Shown one piece after another: positions 55,457 to 64,000 of a stretch of 64,000 bases of DNA. The notes beneath the pieces were generated by a model that saw only the letters and a program-made list of their open reading frames with translations, was not told where the DNA came from and did not search any database. The stretch's first letter is position 1; each line of letters opens with the position of its first letter. Made by a program: the position numbers and the translations under genes. This stretch comes from Symsagittifera roscoffensis (lineage: Eukaryota; Xenacoelomorpha; Acoela; Convolutidae): contig NC_087063.1 in assembly GCF_963678635.1 (NCBI RefSeq), forward strand, positions 56,982,759 through 57,046,758, read 5' to 3'.

Positions 55457-56100
55457 TGTCCCAAGACTCTTGTCCAAGACTACTGTCCCAAGGCTAGTTT
55501 CCCAAGACTACTGTTCCAAGGCTAGTGTCCCAAGACTACTGTCCCAAGACTAGTGTCCCAAGACTACTGTCCCAAGACTAGTGTCCCAAAACTAGTGTCC
55601 CAAGACTACTGTCCCAAGACTACTGTCCTAAGACCCCTGTCCCAAGACTAGTGTCCCAAGACTAGTGTCCCAAGACTACTGTCCCAAGACTACTGTCCCA
55701 AGACCCCTGTCCCAAGACCCTGTCCCAAGACCCTGTCCCAAGACCCTTGTCCCAAGACCCTGTCCCAAGACCCTGTCCCAAGACCCTGTCCCAAGACCCT
55801 GTCCCAAGACCCTTGTCCCATGACCTTGTCCCAAGACCCTGTCCCAAGACCTTGTCCCAAGACCTTGTCCCAAGACCTTGTCCCAAGACCCTGTCCCAAG
55901 ACCCTGTCCCAAGACCCTTGTCCCAAGACCTTGTCCCAAGACCCTGTCCCAAGACCCTGTCCCAAGACCCTGTCCCAAGACCCTTTTCCCAAGACCCTGT
56001 CCCAAGACCCTGTCCCAAGACCACTGTCCCAAGACTGTACTGTCCCAAGACTGTCCCCAGACTGCTCTGTCCTAAGACTTCTTTGGCACTGTCCCAAGAC
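55457..56100. repeat. 13-14-bp minisatellite in the E2 leader
   Basis: About 45 units built on TGTCCCAAGAC plus 2-3 variable bases (CTA, TAG, CC, CT). The right part (55700-56000) is mostly 13-bp CTGTCCCAAGACC, with occasional 14-bp units; the left part is mostly 14-bp units alternating GACTAC and GACTAG. Scattered single units extend to 55350 and 56105. Confidence 0.95.
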
Positions 56101-56971
56101 TGTTGACAAGTGTCTGGGTGGTGGGACTTCTTTCCTCTTCGTTATGCGGACTTCTTGATTCACTGTACCTTGTACCACCACTCAAGCTCTAGGAAAATTT
56201 TCCCAAAATCCTCTCTTAAAAGCCAAATGCTGACCCCCCTTTTTCTTATTTCTCTTTTTGGCTACCTCTATTTCAATGTTCCAAGTAACTTGAGACCAAA
56301 ACCTGTGCGCAGGTATCTTGTGATCACCTGTTCGTACAAAATTTTAACACAAATCCTCACCAAAATGCAACAAAAATCTAAGCAAGAAAAAGTAATAAAA
56401 ACAGAAAGATGAGCCCACCTAAAATTCAAAGGTGACAAATGTCTACCTTCTATCTAAAAAAATGTCTGGTACCTAATTGTCACGCGTTTCCTTCCCCCCT
56501 GCTAGCGATCTTATGGGGTATTACAAAAACTGTCTATGTCCCTTCCCCCCTACCAATCCGACCAGGGTACCTTCCTTAACTCGAGTTCAAATTTCGATAT
56601 CCACCTAATATTACCAACGCGTGTTAATGTCTAATGTAACTAAGTCAACGATGTCGACTAATTAGTTACTCTAATTTCCCCCTTTTTACAATTTACAACC
56701 GCCAACCTCTAACTTAACCAGCCCCCCTTCTAACCTTCCCCCTTTTTAGCCCCCCTTCTTAAGCCTAAAATTACCTTAAGCGCCGGGTGCTAAACCTCTC
56801 AAGAGAAAACCGTAGACCTGTCTCCAGGCCTGCTCAAGTAAAAACGTTCCTCAAAACCGGGGATGTCGCTTATCCTATTTTACACTTATCTCCTATAATG
56901 TAATGTGGATTTTAACGATACCCGTTCTGCCCAACTTGAGAACTCGAGAATTGCCAAATCCTTCTTGGCTG

Positions 56972-57181
56972 CTTTCCCACTCGACTGGTCACCTGTTCCA
57001 GTCCGGTCTCCTATTGGTTCAGCTCAAGTGTCCCTGAACCACTTTCCCACTCGGCTGGTCACCTCTTCCAGTCAAGTCTCCTATTGGTTCAGCTCAAGTG
57101 TCCCTGAACCACTTTCCCACTCGGCTGGTCACCTCTTCCAGTCAAGTCTCCTATTGGTCCAGCTAAGTTCCAAGCTATCTG
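56972..57181. repeat. 70-bp tandem triplicate in the E2 leader
   Basis: Three units starting at 56972, 57042 and 57112, exact period 70 bp. Each has CTTTCCCACTCG, CTGGTCACCT and CTCCTATTGG, the last an inverted CCAAT box (sense CCAATAGGAG). The first two also have AGCTCAAGTGTCCCTGAACC. The position between LTR and gag suggests a duplicated regulatory unit. Confidence 0.92.
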
Positions 57182-57631
57182 AAAACCCTTGACGACGCCC
57201 CACACTCGGGCACTTTATTCAGTTTACTGGTTTAAATTGCTAGGTTGATCGAAACGATCGAACTTGTAAAACAGTATAGGTATACTATTTAATTAATATA
57301 AAGGTTTGATCCAACTAATCTGGTGTCAAAGTCACTGTCTTTTTTCGTTTTATGGTTTTTGTTCCTTTTTCTATTCTTTTCTGGTTTTTGTTTCGCTTTT
57401 TGTCTTTTTGCTCGTGTTTTTGTCCCCCTAGTTGCCCCCTTTACTCGGTTAGCTAAGCCTCGTTCGGAGAGCGTACCAGGAAATTTTCCCGAGTTTTCTT
57501 AAAAAGCTATCACGGTACAACCGGAAGGTTTGCACGTCCCTGTCGAACCGTACCACCGGTACTCTAGAATGGGCATTCAGCCCGAAGCTGTCTCAAGTGG
57601 GTTCGACTCCGTAGTCTTGATGTCGTAAACA

Positions 57632-57646
57632 CCCAGGAGCGCCATA
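57632..57646 (-). promoter_or_regulatory. E2 primer-binding-site candidate
   Basis: In sense orientation TGGCGCTCCTGGGTG begins about ten bases after the LTR end (TTACA, 57656). It starts with TGG as a tRNA-complementary site should, but the gap is larger than usual and I cannot name the tRNA. Further downstream the sense strand has GGAGTCGAACCCAC, complementary to a tRNA T-arm consensus, possibly a second contact. Confidence 0.45.
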
Positions 57647-57655
57647 AAAACACTA

Positions 57656-58576
57656 TGTAACATTCGTCTACTGCAGTCACACATGAGGCTTAAGAAAAAT
57701 AGGCCCTATAACCACTGGCTCAAGGGTCATGGACACTATCTCTTGTGTTTTTCTACCTCAAGAACGGTCGGAGCCAGTTCGGTTCGTTTGTGACATGAGA
57801 CTACGACCCGTTACAGCTTAAAGGCTACTACTAAAATATCCCCCCACTCTAGAATTAGAAACGTCCCCATACGTAGGTCTCTAGATACCCAAAATACATG
57901 AACGCCGTTAAAAACCGGGTTGGAACAATCCGTTAAGTTACTTTTTATTAGACAGTGGAACTTTGATCCATTTCAGATGGATCAACCTAAAACTCGCCTT
58001 ACCTCAACATAACGATCATAAAACACACTCTAGAAATTTAAATTAGTACTCACATTGTAGCACGCTCAAGAACCAGGAAGTAAATAAGTCGGTGAGCAAC
58101 TCAAGAATCAATAAAGTAACTAAAATGAGTTTAATGTTAGTCAGTTTCAATAACAAGAACAAGTTTTTACTCTAGACTGTAAGTTCTCGTGAACCATTGG
58201 GTCACTCTAGCTGTCCACCTTTCCACCGAAGGTTCACTCTGGTCCAGTTAATAATAGTACTCCAATCACAACAATCCAGTTCGTGGGAATGCGCTCGTCT
58301 CTGTTTTAGATGGGACAGCTCTACTCTCGATTATTATTGCTACTGAAATTGCGAATAGCAATTTCCCACTGATTTTTCTAGCAGCTTTCCCGCGTTTTTC
58401 ACTCGAACGTTCTGACTTCTCTTTTCTGATTTTCAGTTATCGCGAGAAAATCGTGCATGACAGGTTCCATTCGAAATTTTGAAAAACTAAATTTCACTCC
58501 AAAATCAAGTGTTTTTTGCTTCTCTCAAGGTCAAACTTCCGAATATGACCGACTGGCACACTGGCAGAATGGCACA
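57656..58576 (-). repeat. E2 5' LTR, probably also the 3' LTR of E3
   Basis: Same sequence as 35619-36523 with about six substitutions and a 16-nt insertion (58561-58576) that duplicates the GGCACA end. Immediately outside lies TACTCCCCGGAC (58577-58588), the same polypurine-like block found inside E2 next to its 3' LTR. An LTR preceded by a polypurine tract is what the 3' end of an element looks like, so this LTR seems shared by E2 and E3. Confidence 0.88.
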
Positions 58577-59322
58577 TACTCCCCGGACAGTCCCCATCAA
58601 TGTCCCTATTGATCGCATAACACCGGTTTATCGTCAAGTAGTTATCCAGTTCTCTGTAATCAATCTTACAAATCGCATAAGAAAATGAAATTTATCTACC
58701 CCACCTCAACTCACTACGTGTTCACAAATGGCATCGTACTACATCTCACTGCCTTTTAACATTTTCACAAAATTTGCACCATGAGGAGTGTCCTAGATAA
58801 AATTTCTTTTCTGACTACTTACGTCGTCTTGCCATAAAATTTCTTTTCGCTCTTTGTGATTAAAAAGTGGGACGTGGCACGGCCACGCACCCGTTAAAAT
58901 TAACTTAACGTCACTCACCAAGTATAATCAGTTATTTATGCGGTCCTTTCAATATTAAAACTAAGAAACTCTGTGGCTAGGAAAATTATTGAGTTACCCA
59001 CCCTTCTCGAGCGAGTTTACTCAAACTTACCATGTCGCCACACAGTTAAATTGTGTCTTACACAGGTTAAAAACTTCAATCGTGTTTAAATAGGTAAAGA
59101 TACTCACCTATGTTCTATATATACATACATAAATAGTCATAACTAAAATTTCTTTTTCAACAATTTAAAAATTGTAACAATTTTCAAAGTTTGGTTCGAC
59201 CAAACTAAATCAAAACAAAAAGTTTAACAAGTTCAATAATCAAAACTTGGTTGATTAGTTCAAGTTTTAGCACACAAAGACAATCAAGTTTTTTCTCCGT
59301 CTCTTCTCTTCTTTGTTCATCT
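58577..59322 (-). other. E3 3' untranslated region
   Basis: Non-coding stretch between the end of the E3 frame and the shared LTR. Apart from the first 12 bases it does not align by eye with the E2 3' UTR. AT-rich near 59040-59270. No other feature seen. Confidence 0.6.
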
Positions 59323-61019
59323 TCATTCCATCACTTCTCCATCTTGATCTTCAGCTTCGCTGTCTTCCAATACTTTCTCCAGCATGTCCATGGAGTTGCG
59401 GACCGTGCCCCAACTCTCCTGTTCCAACAGCCTCGGTTTGCAACAAGGTAGCAAGTCAACATTAACCTTTTGCTCCCGGTTCCTGCAAAAGCTGTTGTGA
59501 AGACACAGGCTCACGTTTCGTTCTAGGTCAGCTCTTAAGACCTCTTTCTTCTCATCTTTAGTTACACAAGGCGCTCCAGCTACTCGCTTCACCGCCGTGG
59601 TGACCGCGTTTCTGTGCGTCAGGAATGCTCTCTTATAGGCTCCTGGTCCTATATCTAGCTGGAAAGATTGATAGGCTTCCGTGTTCCTCGACATATGACG
59701 CTTCGCGCGTTCATACATCCATGATGTCATCACTGCACGAAACCAAGGCATCAATCTTTGCCTTGAGCATATTCTTTCAATGGCTTTAGGTATTCTCAGA
59801 ACCTTGCAGGTGGTTCTGAAAAGATCCAATTCACGACTCATGTTCACGTTGCTCAGCTGCTCAGGAGTCGGCACGGCCGTCTCCTGTTCACTTGTGTCCG
59901 CGTTAGCCTCCAGCCATCTCACCGCCAGCATGGCACTAACCACCACGATTGACACCTGCTGATTCTGATCGGGCAGCCCCGTAGAATATAACTCCTCCAC
60001 GTCCCATACTAGCATCAGATTCCCGCGTTTGGGGTACCACAACGTCTGCGCCAAGCAGTGGCAAGGATACTCCCCATGGGTTCTCACTATGTTCCTTCGG
60101 GTCCGATACCCTGAGGCTCCCAGCAACGGTTCCACCTCCATCAGAATTCTGTGTAAGTCGTCTTTCTCTCCTATGGTGGGGAATTCGGTGGGTAACGTTC
60201 CACTCGCTTTCTGCTTCTGAAACTCACTCACATTGCCTTCGTTTAATCTCAGAAACTCTTCACCCACTACGTCTTGCAACTCGCCTTCAGATCTCTTCGG
60301 GACTGCCCGAAAGATCTTCACCAATAAATCATATGACCTCTCCGACATTCTGGCCAACCTTACGCACTTTGGCACAGAGAAAAGTTGGTCAATCAACACC
60401 TGCTGTGTCCTTGCATCCATCACCACCATGTGTGTAGGATATCTACTACTGCAATATGGTGCGGAGCTTGAACCCACCAGATATTTTGAACCAGTCGGTT
60501 TATGATAGGCCTCACTATCTTTCAGATTCATCTCGTTCTCCAGAGCTTCTCTCCAGCCTCCGATCTTCTGCTCCGTTTGCAATGCTCCAGGGAATACTTC
60601 CACGCTGAGGGACGTCACTAGCTCATGGGCACGCTCCAGGCGCTCAAGCGATTCAATCGAACTCGTCATGCTACAAAATCCCAAGGCTGTGATCAAGTTT
60701 ACATCCGTCACCCCATGACAGTCCGCGACCAACTCCATGCCACTCTTATCCGACATGCTCAATCTTCCGTACAATCGTGCCAGTTGCCGATGCTGCTCGC
60801 TCAGCGTAACCAGGCAGTGTCCCAGGTTACAAACATGTCCTTCCATCCCACTATGTTGAGCCAAGCATGTGCCTTGCTTCAACCAATTGCTCCTTGGACC
60901 TTCCTCGGACAGCTACGTGGATGGGTTGCTCTTCCGCTTCGTCAACCTCATGGCCAGCAGATGATGTATCATGGCCAGATCATGCAAACTCGCGTCATCA
61001 TCTAGGTCTAACGTGATAT

Positions 61020-62342
61020 CCGCCGTCATGTCCCAGATTAAGCCGGCGTTAGGATGAGGACACCAAGAAGGCTTCATGAGTTCCCACATCGTCACTAGAC
61101 TGGTTTTCAAGGGACCGTCCCAAGAACCACAATCAAAACCCATTGCCCCTTTAGCTCGGGAACCGAGGGTTCGACCACTCGTTCTTCCAAAATAATTCCC
61201 AGCTTGGGTTGTTCCACCATCAGCATCCCAGTTTCTTTAATACGTTCAACCCAGAAATTGAGTACTATGACTTGCTCATAGTCGAAGTACGCTTCCCTGG
61301 CTTCTTCATTCACGAAGGGATTATACGCCATCCCCGGTATGCCAGACACATATTGGAACGACTTCAGTTTCCCTAGTGTTGCAAACTCTTTTTGTCATTT
61401 GACTGCTTCAATCAACTCCCGGCTCACTTTCAATTCTTTGTTGGAACATCTTCTCACTTCTTCCAACTTGCGATAGCTCTCCATGTCATTCGACTCCTAT
61501 TTGGTACAGTCAACGGCATGTCCTGATATAGTTCCAGGAGTGCCCTAAAGAAGTTCCTTTCGCAATCAACTCCCTTTTGCCGAATGATCCTTATACATTC
61601 TCCCAAAACAGGAGTGGGGATACGATCCACCACGAATCTGACAAAGCAAAGGGCATCCTTACGTTTAGCCCATGCTATCGCAGAATCGTCTTTAGAAATC
61701 AACGCTCGCAGAGGTTCCATCAACTCCAGCTCCTGTTCCCGTGATTTCGAATCATTACTGGCTTCATACTCCGCCCTCTTGATGCCCATCAAGCACCAAG
61801 CCAACCGTACTTGCAGATCAGTTCTCATGCAAGGATGAGCCAGGTATGCTGCCACCGTAGCAGGTGCATGCATCGACTCGTCGAAGTATCTCTGGAGGGC
61901 CGCCCTCCAGGAGATTTCTAGTAGCTTTTCCAATCCAATTTCGTTCGCTTCAGAGGACATTACCGTGCCGTATTCTTTTCGATTTAAGTTTGAATTCTCC
62001 GTGAGCTCTTTCAGATATTCCTGCATGGCTCGCTTTTCGCTCCAAGCCATCAGGTGCCCTCTCGCTGAGTTTCTCGCTTTCAACATCTCCACATAACCTC
62101 CTGCTGGATCTCCCATGTGGACCGATTCCGGCACAGTGACTCGACTGTACTCGACTGTCCTTCCAGCTTCAACTTGGCTATGTTGGTCCGCGAGGGCCTA
62201 TAATCTTCAAGTCCTCCAGATCCACATTGACTGATGATCTCCATCTCTAATTTAGTGTCTGCCAGGTTTCTTGCTGTTTTCTTTGATCTTACGGCAGTCG
62301 TGGTCAGACCTGCCAAGAGCATAGGGGGTATCAGATTCTCTT
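61020..62342 (-). repeat. E3 tandem duplication, left copy
   Basis: About 1323 bp, repeated directly at 62343-63665. The junction is visible at 62330-62350, where TCAGATTCTCTTT runs straight into CCGCCGTCATGTCCC; at the right end of the second copy the same TCAGATTCTCTTT continues into unduplicated sequence. About ten differences between copies, so recent. One private change makes a TGA at 61397-61395. Confidence 0.93.
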
Positions 62343-63665
62343 TCCGCCGTCATGTCCCAGATTAAGCCGGCGTTAGGATGAGGACACCAAGAAGGCTTCA
62401 TGAGTTCCCACATCGTCACTAGACTGGTTTTCAAGGGACCGTCCCAAGAACCACAATCAAAACCCATTGCCCCTTTAGCTCGGGAACCGAGGGTTCGACC
62501 ACTCGTTCTTCCAAAATAATTCCCAGCTTGGGTTGTTCCACCATCAGCATCCCAGTTTCTTTAATACGTTCAACCCAGAAATTGAGTACTATGACTTGCT
62601 CATAGTCGAAGTACGCTTCCCTGGCTTCTTCATTCACGAAGGGATTATACGCCATCCCCGGTATGCCAGACACATATTGGAACGACTTCAGTTTCCCTAG
62701 TGTTGCAAACTCTTTTTGTCCTTTGACTGCTTCAATCAACTCCCGGCTCACTTTCAATTCTTTGTTGGAACATCTTCTCACTTCTTCCAACTTGCGATAG
62801 CTCTCCATGTCATTCGACTCCTATTTGGTACAGTCAACGGCATGTCCTGATATAGTTCCAGGAGTGCCCTAAAGAAGTTCCTTTCGCAATCAACTCCCTT
62901 TTGCCGAATGATCCTTATACATTCTCCCAAAACAGGAGTGGGAATACGATCCACCACGAACCTGACAAAGCAAAGGGCATCCTTACGCTTAGCCCATGCT
63001 ATCGCAGAATCGTCTTTAGAAATCAACGCTCGCAGAGGTTCCATCAACTCCAGCTCCTGTTCCCGTGATTTCGAATCATTACTGGCTTCATACTCCGCCC
63101 TCTTGATGCCCATCAAGCACCAAGCCAACCGTACTTGCAGATCAGTTCTCATGCAAGGATGAGCCAGGTATGCTGCCACCGTAGCAGGTGCATGCATCGA
63201 CTCGTCGAAGTATCTCTGGAGGGCCGCCCTCCAGGAGATTTCTAGTAGCTTTTCCAATCCAATTTCGTTCGCTTCAGAGGACATTACCGTGCCGTATTCT
63301 TTTCGATTTAAGTTTGAATTCTCCGTGAGCTCTTTCAGATATTCCTGCATGGCTCGCTTCTCGCTCCAAGCCATCAGGTGCCCTCTCGCTGAGTTTCTCG
63401 CTTTCAACATCTCCACATAACCTCCTGCTGGATCTCAGATGTGGACCGATTCCGGCACAGTGACTCGACTGTACTCGACTGTCCTTCCAGCTTCAACTTG
63501 GCTATGTTGGTCCGCGAGGGCCTATAATCTTCAAGTCCTCCAGATCCACATTGACTGATGATCTCCATATCTAATTTAGTGTCTGCCAGGTTTCTTGCTG
63601 TTTTCTTTGATCTTACGGCAGTCGTGGTCAGACCTGCCAAGAGCATAGGGGGTATCAGATTCTCT
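62343..63665 (-). repeat. E3 tandem duplication, right copy
   Basis: Same unit as 61020-62342. It keeps GGA where the left copy has TGA, but has its own changes, such as CAGATG for CCCATG near 63437. It shares the older frame changes with the left copy, so the duplication came after E3 had begun to decay. Confidence 0.93.
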
Positions 63666-64000
63666 TTTTCTCCCCCTGTCAGTGTTGCACTATCTCCTTG
63701 CCCGCTCTCGCTTGAACGACCTGCGCTCGTTAGAGAGGTCACCACTGCGCTGGCTCTCGACTTCACCACTCTCGGGTTCATGGCTCGACTTCCTGTTTTC
63801 CCTTTTAGTCGCTTCAGCCCCTTCCTGGCTCGTCTGACAGGTAATTTCTTTGCAACCTGCTGATCATCGGCACTGTCTTCTGTTACTGACTCGGTCAGAA
63901 CATCCGACTCCATGGAGTTCACTATTTTCTCCAAGACCTCACGCATGATGGGTTGGTTAAATCCCACCTTCATTATGGACTGCGTCCCATATCGCCTTAT

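Larger units (their letters stand above)
55089..57655 (-). other. E2 leader between 5' LTR and gag
   Basis: A 2.57-kb non-coding leader, unusually long for Gypsy. It contains a 13-14-bp minisatellite (55457-56100), a 70-bp triplicate (56972-57181) and a primer-site candidate near the LTR. Reading frames within the minisatellite are open only because the repeat lacks stops in several frames; none resembles a protein. Confidence 0.75.
35619..58576 (-). mobile_element. E2: giant (about 23 kb) Ty3/Gypsy-type retrotransposon
   Basis: Bounded by direct repeats of about 905 bp (35619-36523 and 57656-58576) with TG...CA ends in the minus orientation, differing at about six positions plus a 16-nt insertion in the right copy. 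Order from the right: 5' LTR, primer-site candidate, 2.5-kb leader, Gag-protease-RT, RNase H, integrase, macro-like module, spacer, a second reading frame of about 2950 codons, 3' UTR, polypurine-like tract and 3' LTR. RT-RNase H before integrase identifies Gypsy. Most known Gypsy elements are 5-10 kb; elements above 20 kb are exceptional (plant Ogre, planarian Burro). No target duplication is visible (ATCTG on the left, then PPT-like sequence on the right), because the right LTR also abuts the end of related element E3. Lesions: TAA at 50462-50460, a frame change near 48775, TGA at 47427-47425, a frame change near 44450, and an in-frame deletion near 50320. Confidence 0.9.
59323..64000 (-). 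pseudogene. E3: decayed relative of the E2 second large protein, 3' part
   Basis: Encodes, in pieces, the counterpart of about residues 1400-2498 of the E2 second frame. The longest intact piece (59323-60912, about 520 codons) matches the E2 C-terminal domain along its length at roughly half-identical residues: SVPKCVRLAR, PCHCLAQT.WYP, LTHRNA.TT and LHNSFC are shared. Upstream pieces carry WCPHP and GMAYNPF as in E2. Lesions: TAG at 60915-60913; frame changes near 61150, 61500 and 62090, repeated in the duplicate near 62474, 62820 and 63415; TGA at 61397-61395 in the left copy only. It runs off the right edge of the window, so the rest of E3 is unseen. Confidence 0.85.

Noticed and set aside
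55457-56100. CRISPR-like array
   Set aside because: Units are 13-14 bp with 2-3 variable bases, far too short for repeat-spacer structure, and the context is a eukaryotic retrotransposon.
55662-56181. Open frames on both strands across the minisatellite (up to 163 codons)
   Set aside because: They consist only of the repeated unit read in different phases; the unit simply lacks stop codons.
57580-57646. tRNA gene (T-arm-like GGTTCGACTCC and terminal CGCCA on the plus strand)
   Set aside because: The spacing between T-arm and 3' end is wrong, and D and anticodon arms could not be found; a primer-site context explains it better.
35614-58581. Target-site duplication of E2
   Set aside because: ATCTG on the left does not match CTGGC (58561 on) or TACTC (58577 on) on the right.

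Overview
This looks like nuclear DNA from an invertebrate animal; I cannot name the clade. The support is an intron-split gene for a CSPG4-like extracellular protein with GT-AG, phase-1 introns, an AT-rich background full of old non-coding repeats, and three Ty3/Gypsy-type LTR retrotransposons of animal character. No bacterial-style operon, rRNA, tRNA or CRISPR array was found.

Layout. (1) 1-2059: non-coding flank, probably intronic. (2) 2060-9311, plus strand: element E1, a complete and apparently very young Gypsy element. Its two 348-bp LTRs match base for base by eye, it has a 5-bp target duplication (AAATC), and one unbroken 2174-codon Gag-Pol frame. (3) 9312-33999: the host region. Two minus-strand exons of the CSPG4-like gene (15943-19707 and 9722-9943) join in phase across a 6-kb intron. 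E1 lies antisense in what must be the next intron if the gene continues leftward. The rest is AT-rich, with at least three families of unnamed dispersed repeats, one forming a foldback. (4) 34012-36523: three related LTR-like units head to tail; the third is the 3' LTR of the next element. (5) 35619-58576, minus strand: element E2, a giant (about 23 kb) Gypsy-type element. In transcription order it has a 5' LTR, a 2.5-kb repeat-rich leader, Gag-protease-RT, RNase H, integrase, a macro-domain-like C-terminal extension of Pol, a spacer, and a second very large reading frame (460 + 2498 codons, split by a one-base frameshift) that contains two SGNH/GDSL hydrolase-like domains. (6) 58577-64000, minus strand: the 3' part of a related but decayed element E3, with a recent 1.32-kb tandem duplication. 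E3 and E2 appear to share one LTR.

How it fits together. E1 has everything for copy-and-paste transposition in a single polyprotein. E2 has the same core enzymes plus unusual cargo: a macro (ADP-ribose-binding) module on Pol and a roughly 2950-residue second protein with paired SGNH modules and a conserved Cys-containing C-terminal half. This copy has several lesions (in-frame stop in Pol, frameshifts, an internal deletion near the RT/RNase H junction, DMG in place of DTG/DSG in the protease), so it is probably not autonomous although its LTRs differ at only about 6 of 905 positions.

The most unexpected signal is a hexamer: CTCAAG (CTTGAG in E2's transcript sense) occurs about 62 times on the plus strand of E2, about eleven times chance expectation. 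It is found in coding, leader, spacer and LTR sequence alike, but hardly at all in E3, in the two related LTR-like units, or in the host DNA. Paired SGNH domains, the macro module and this motif make E2 the best candidate here for something not yet described.
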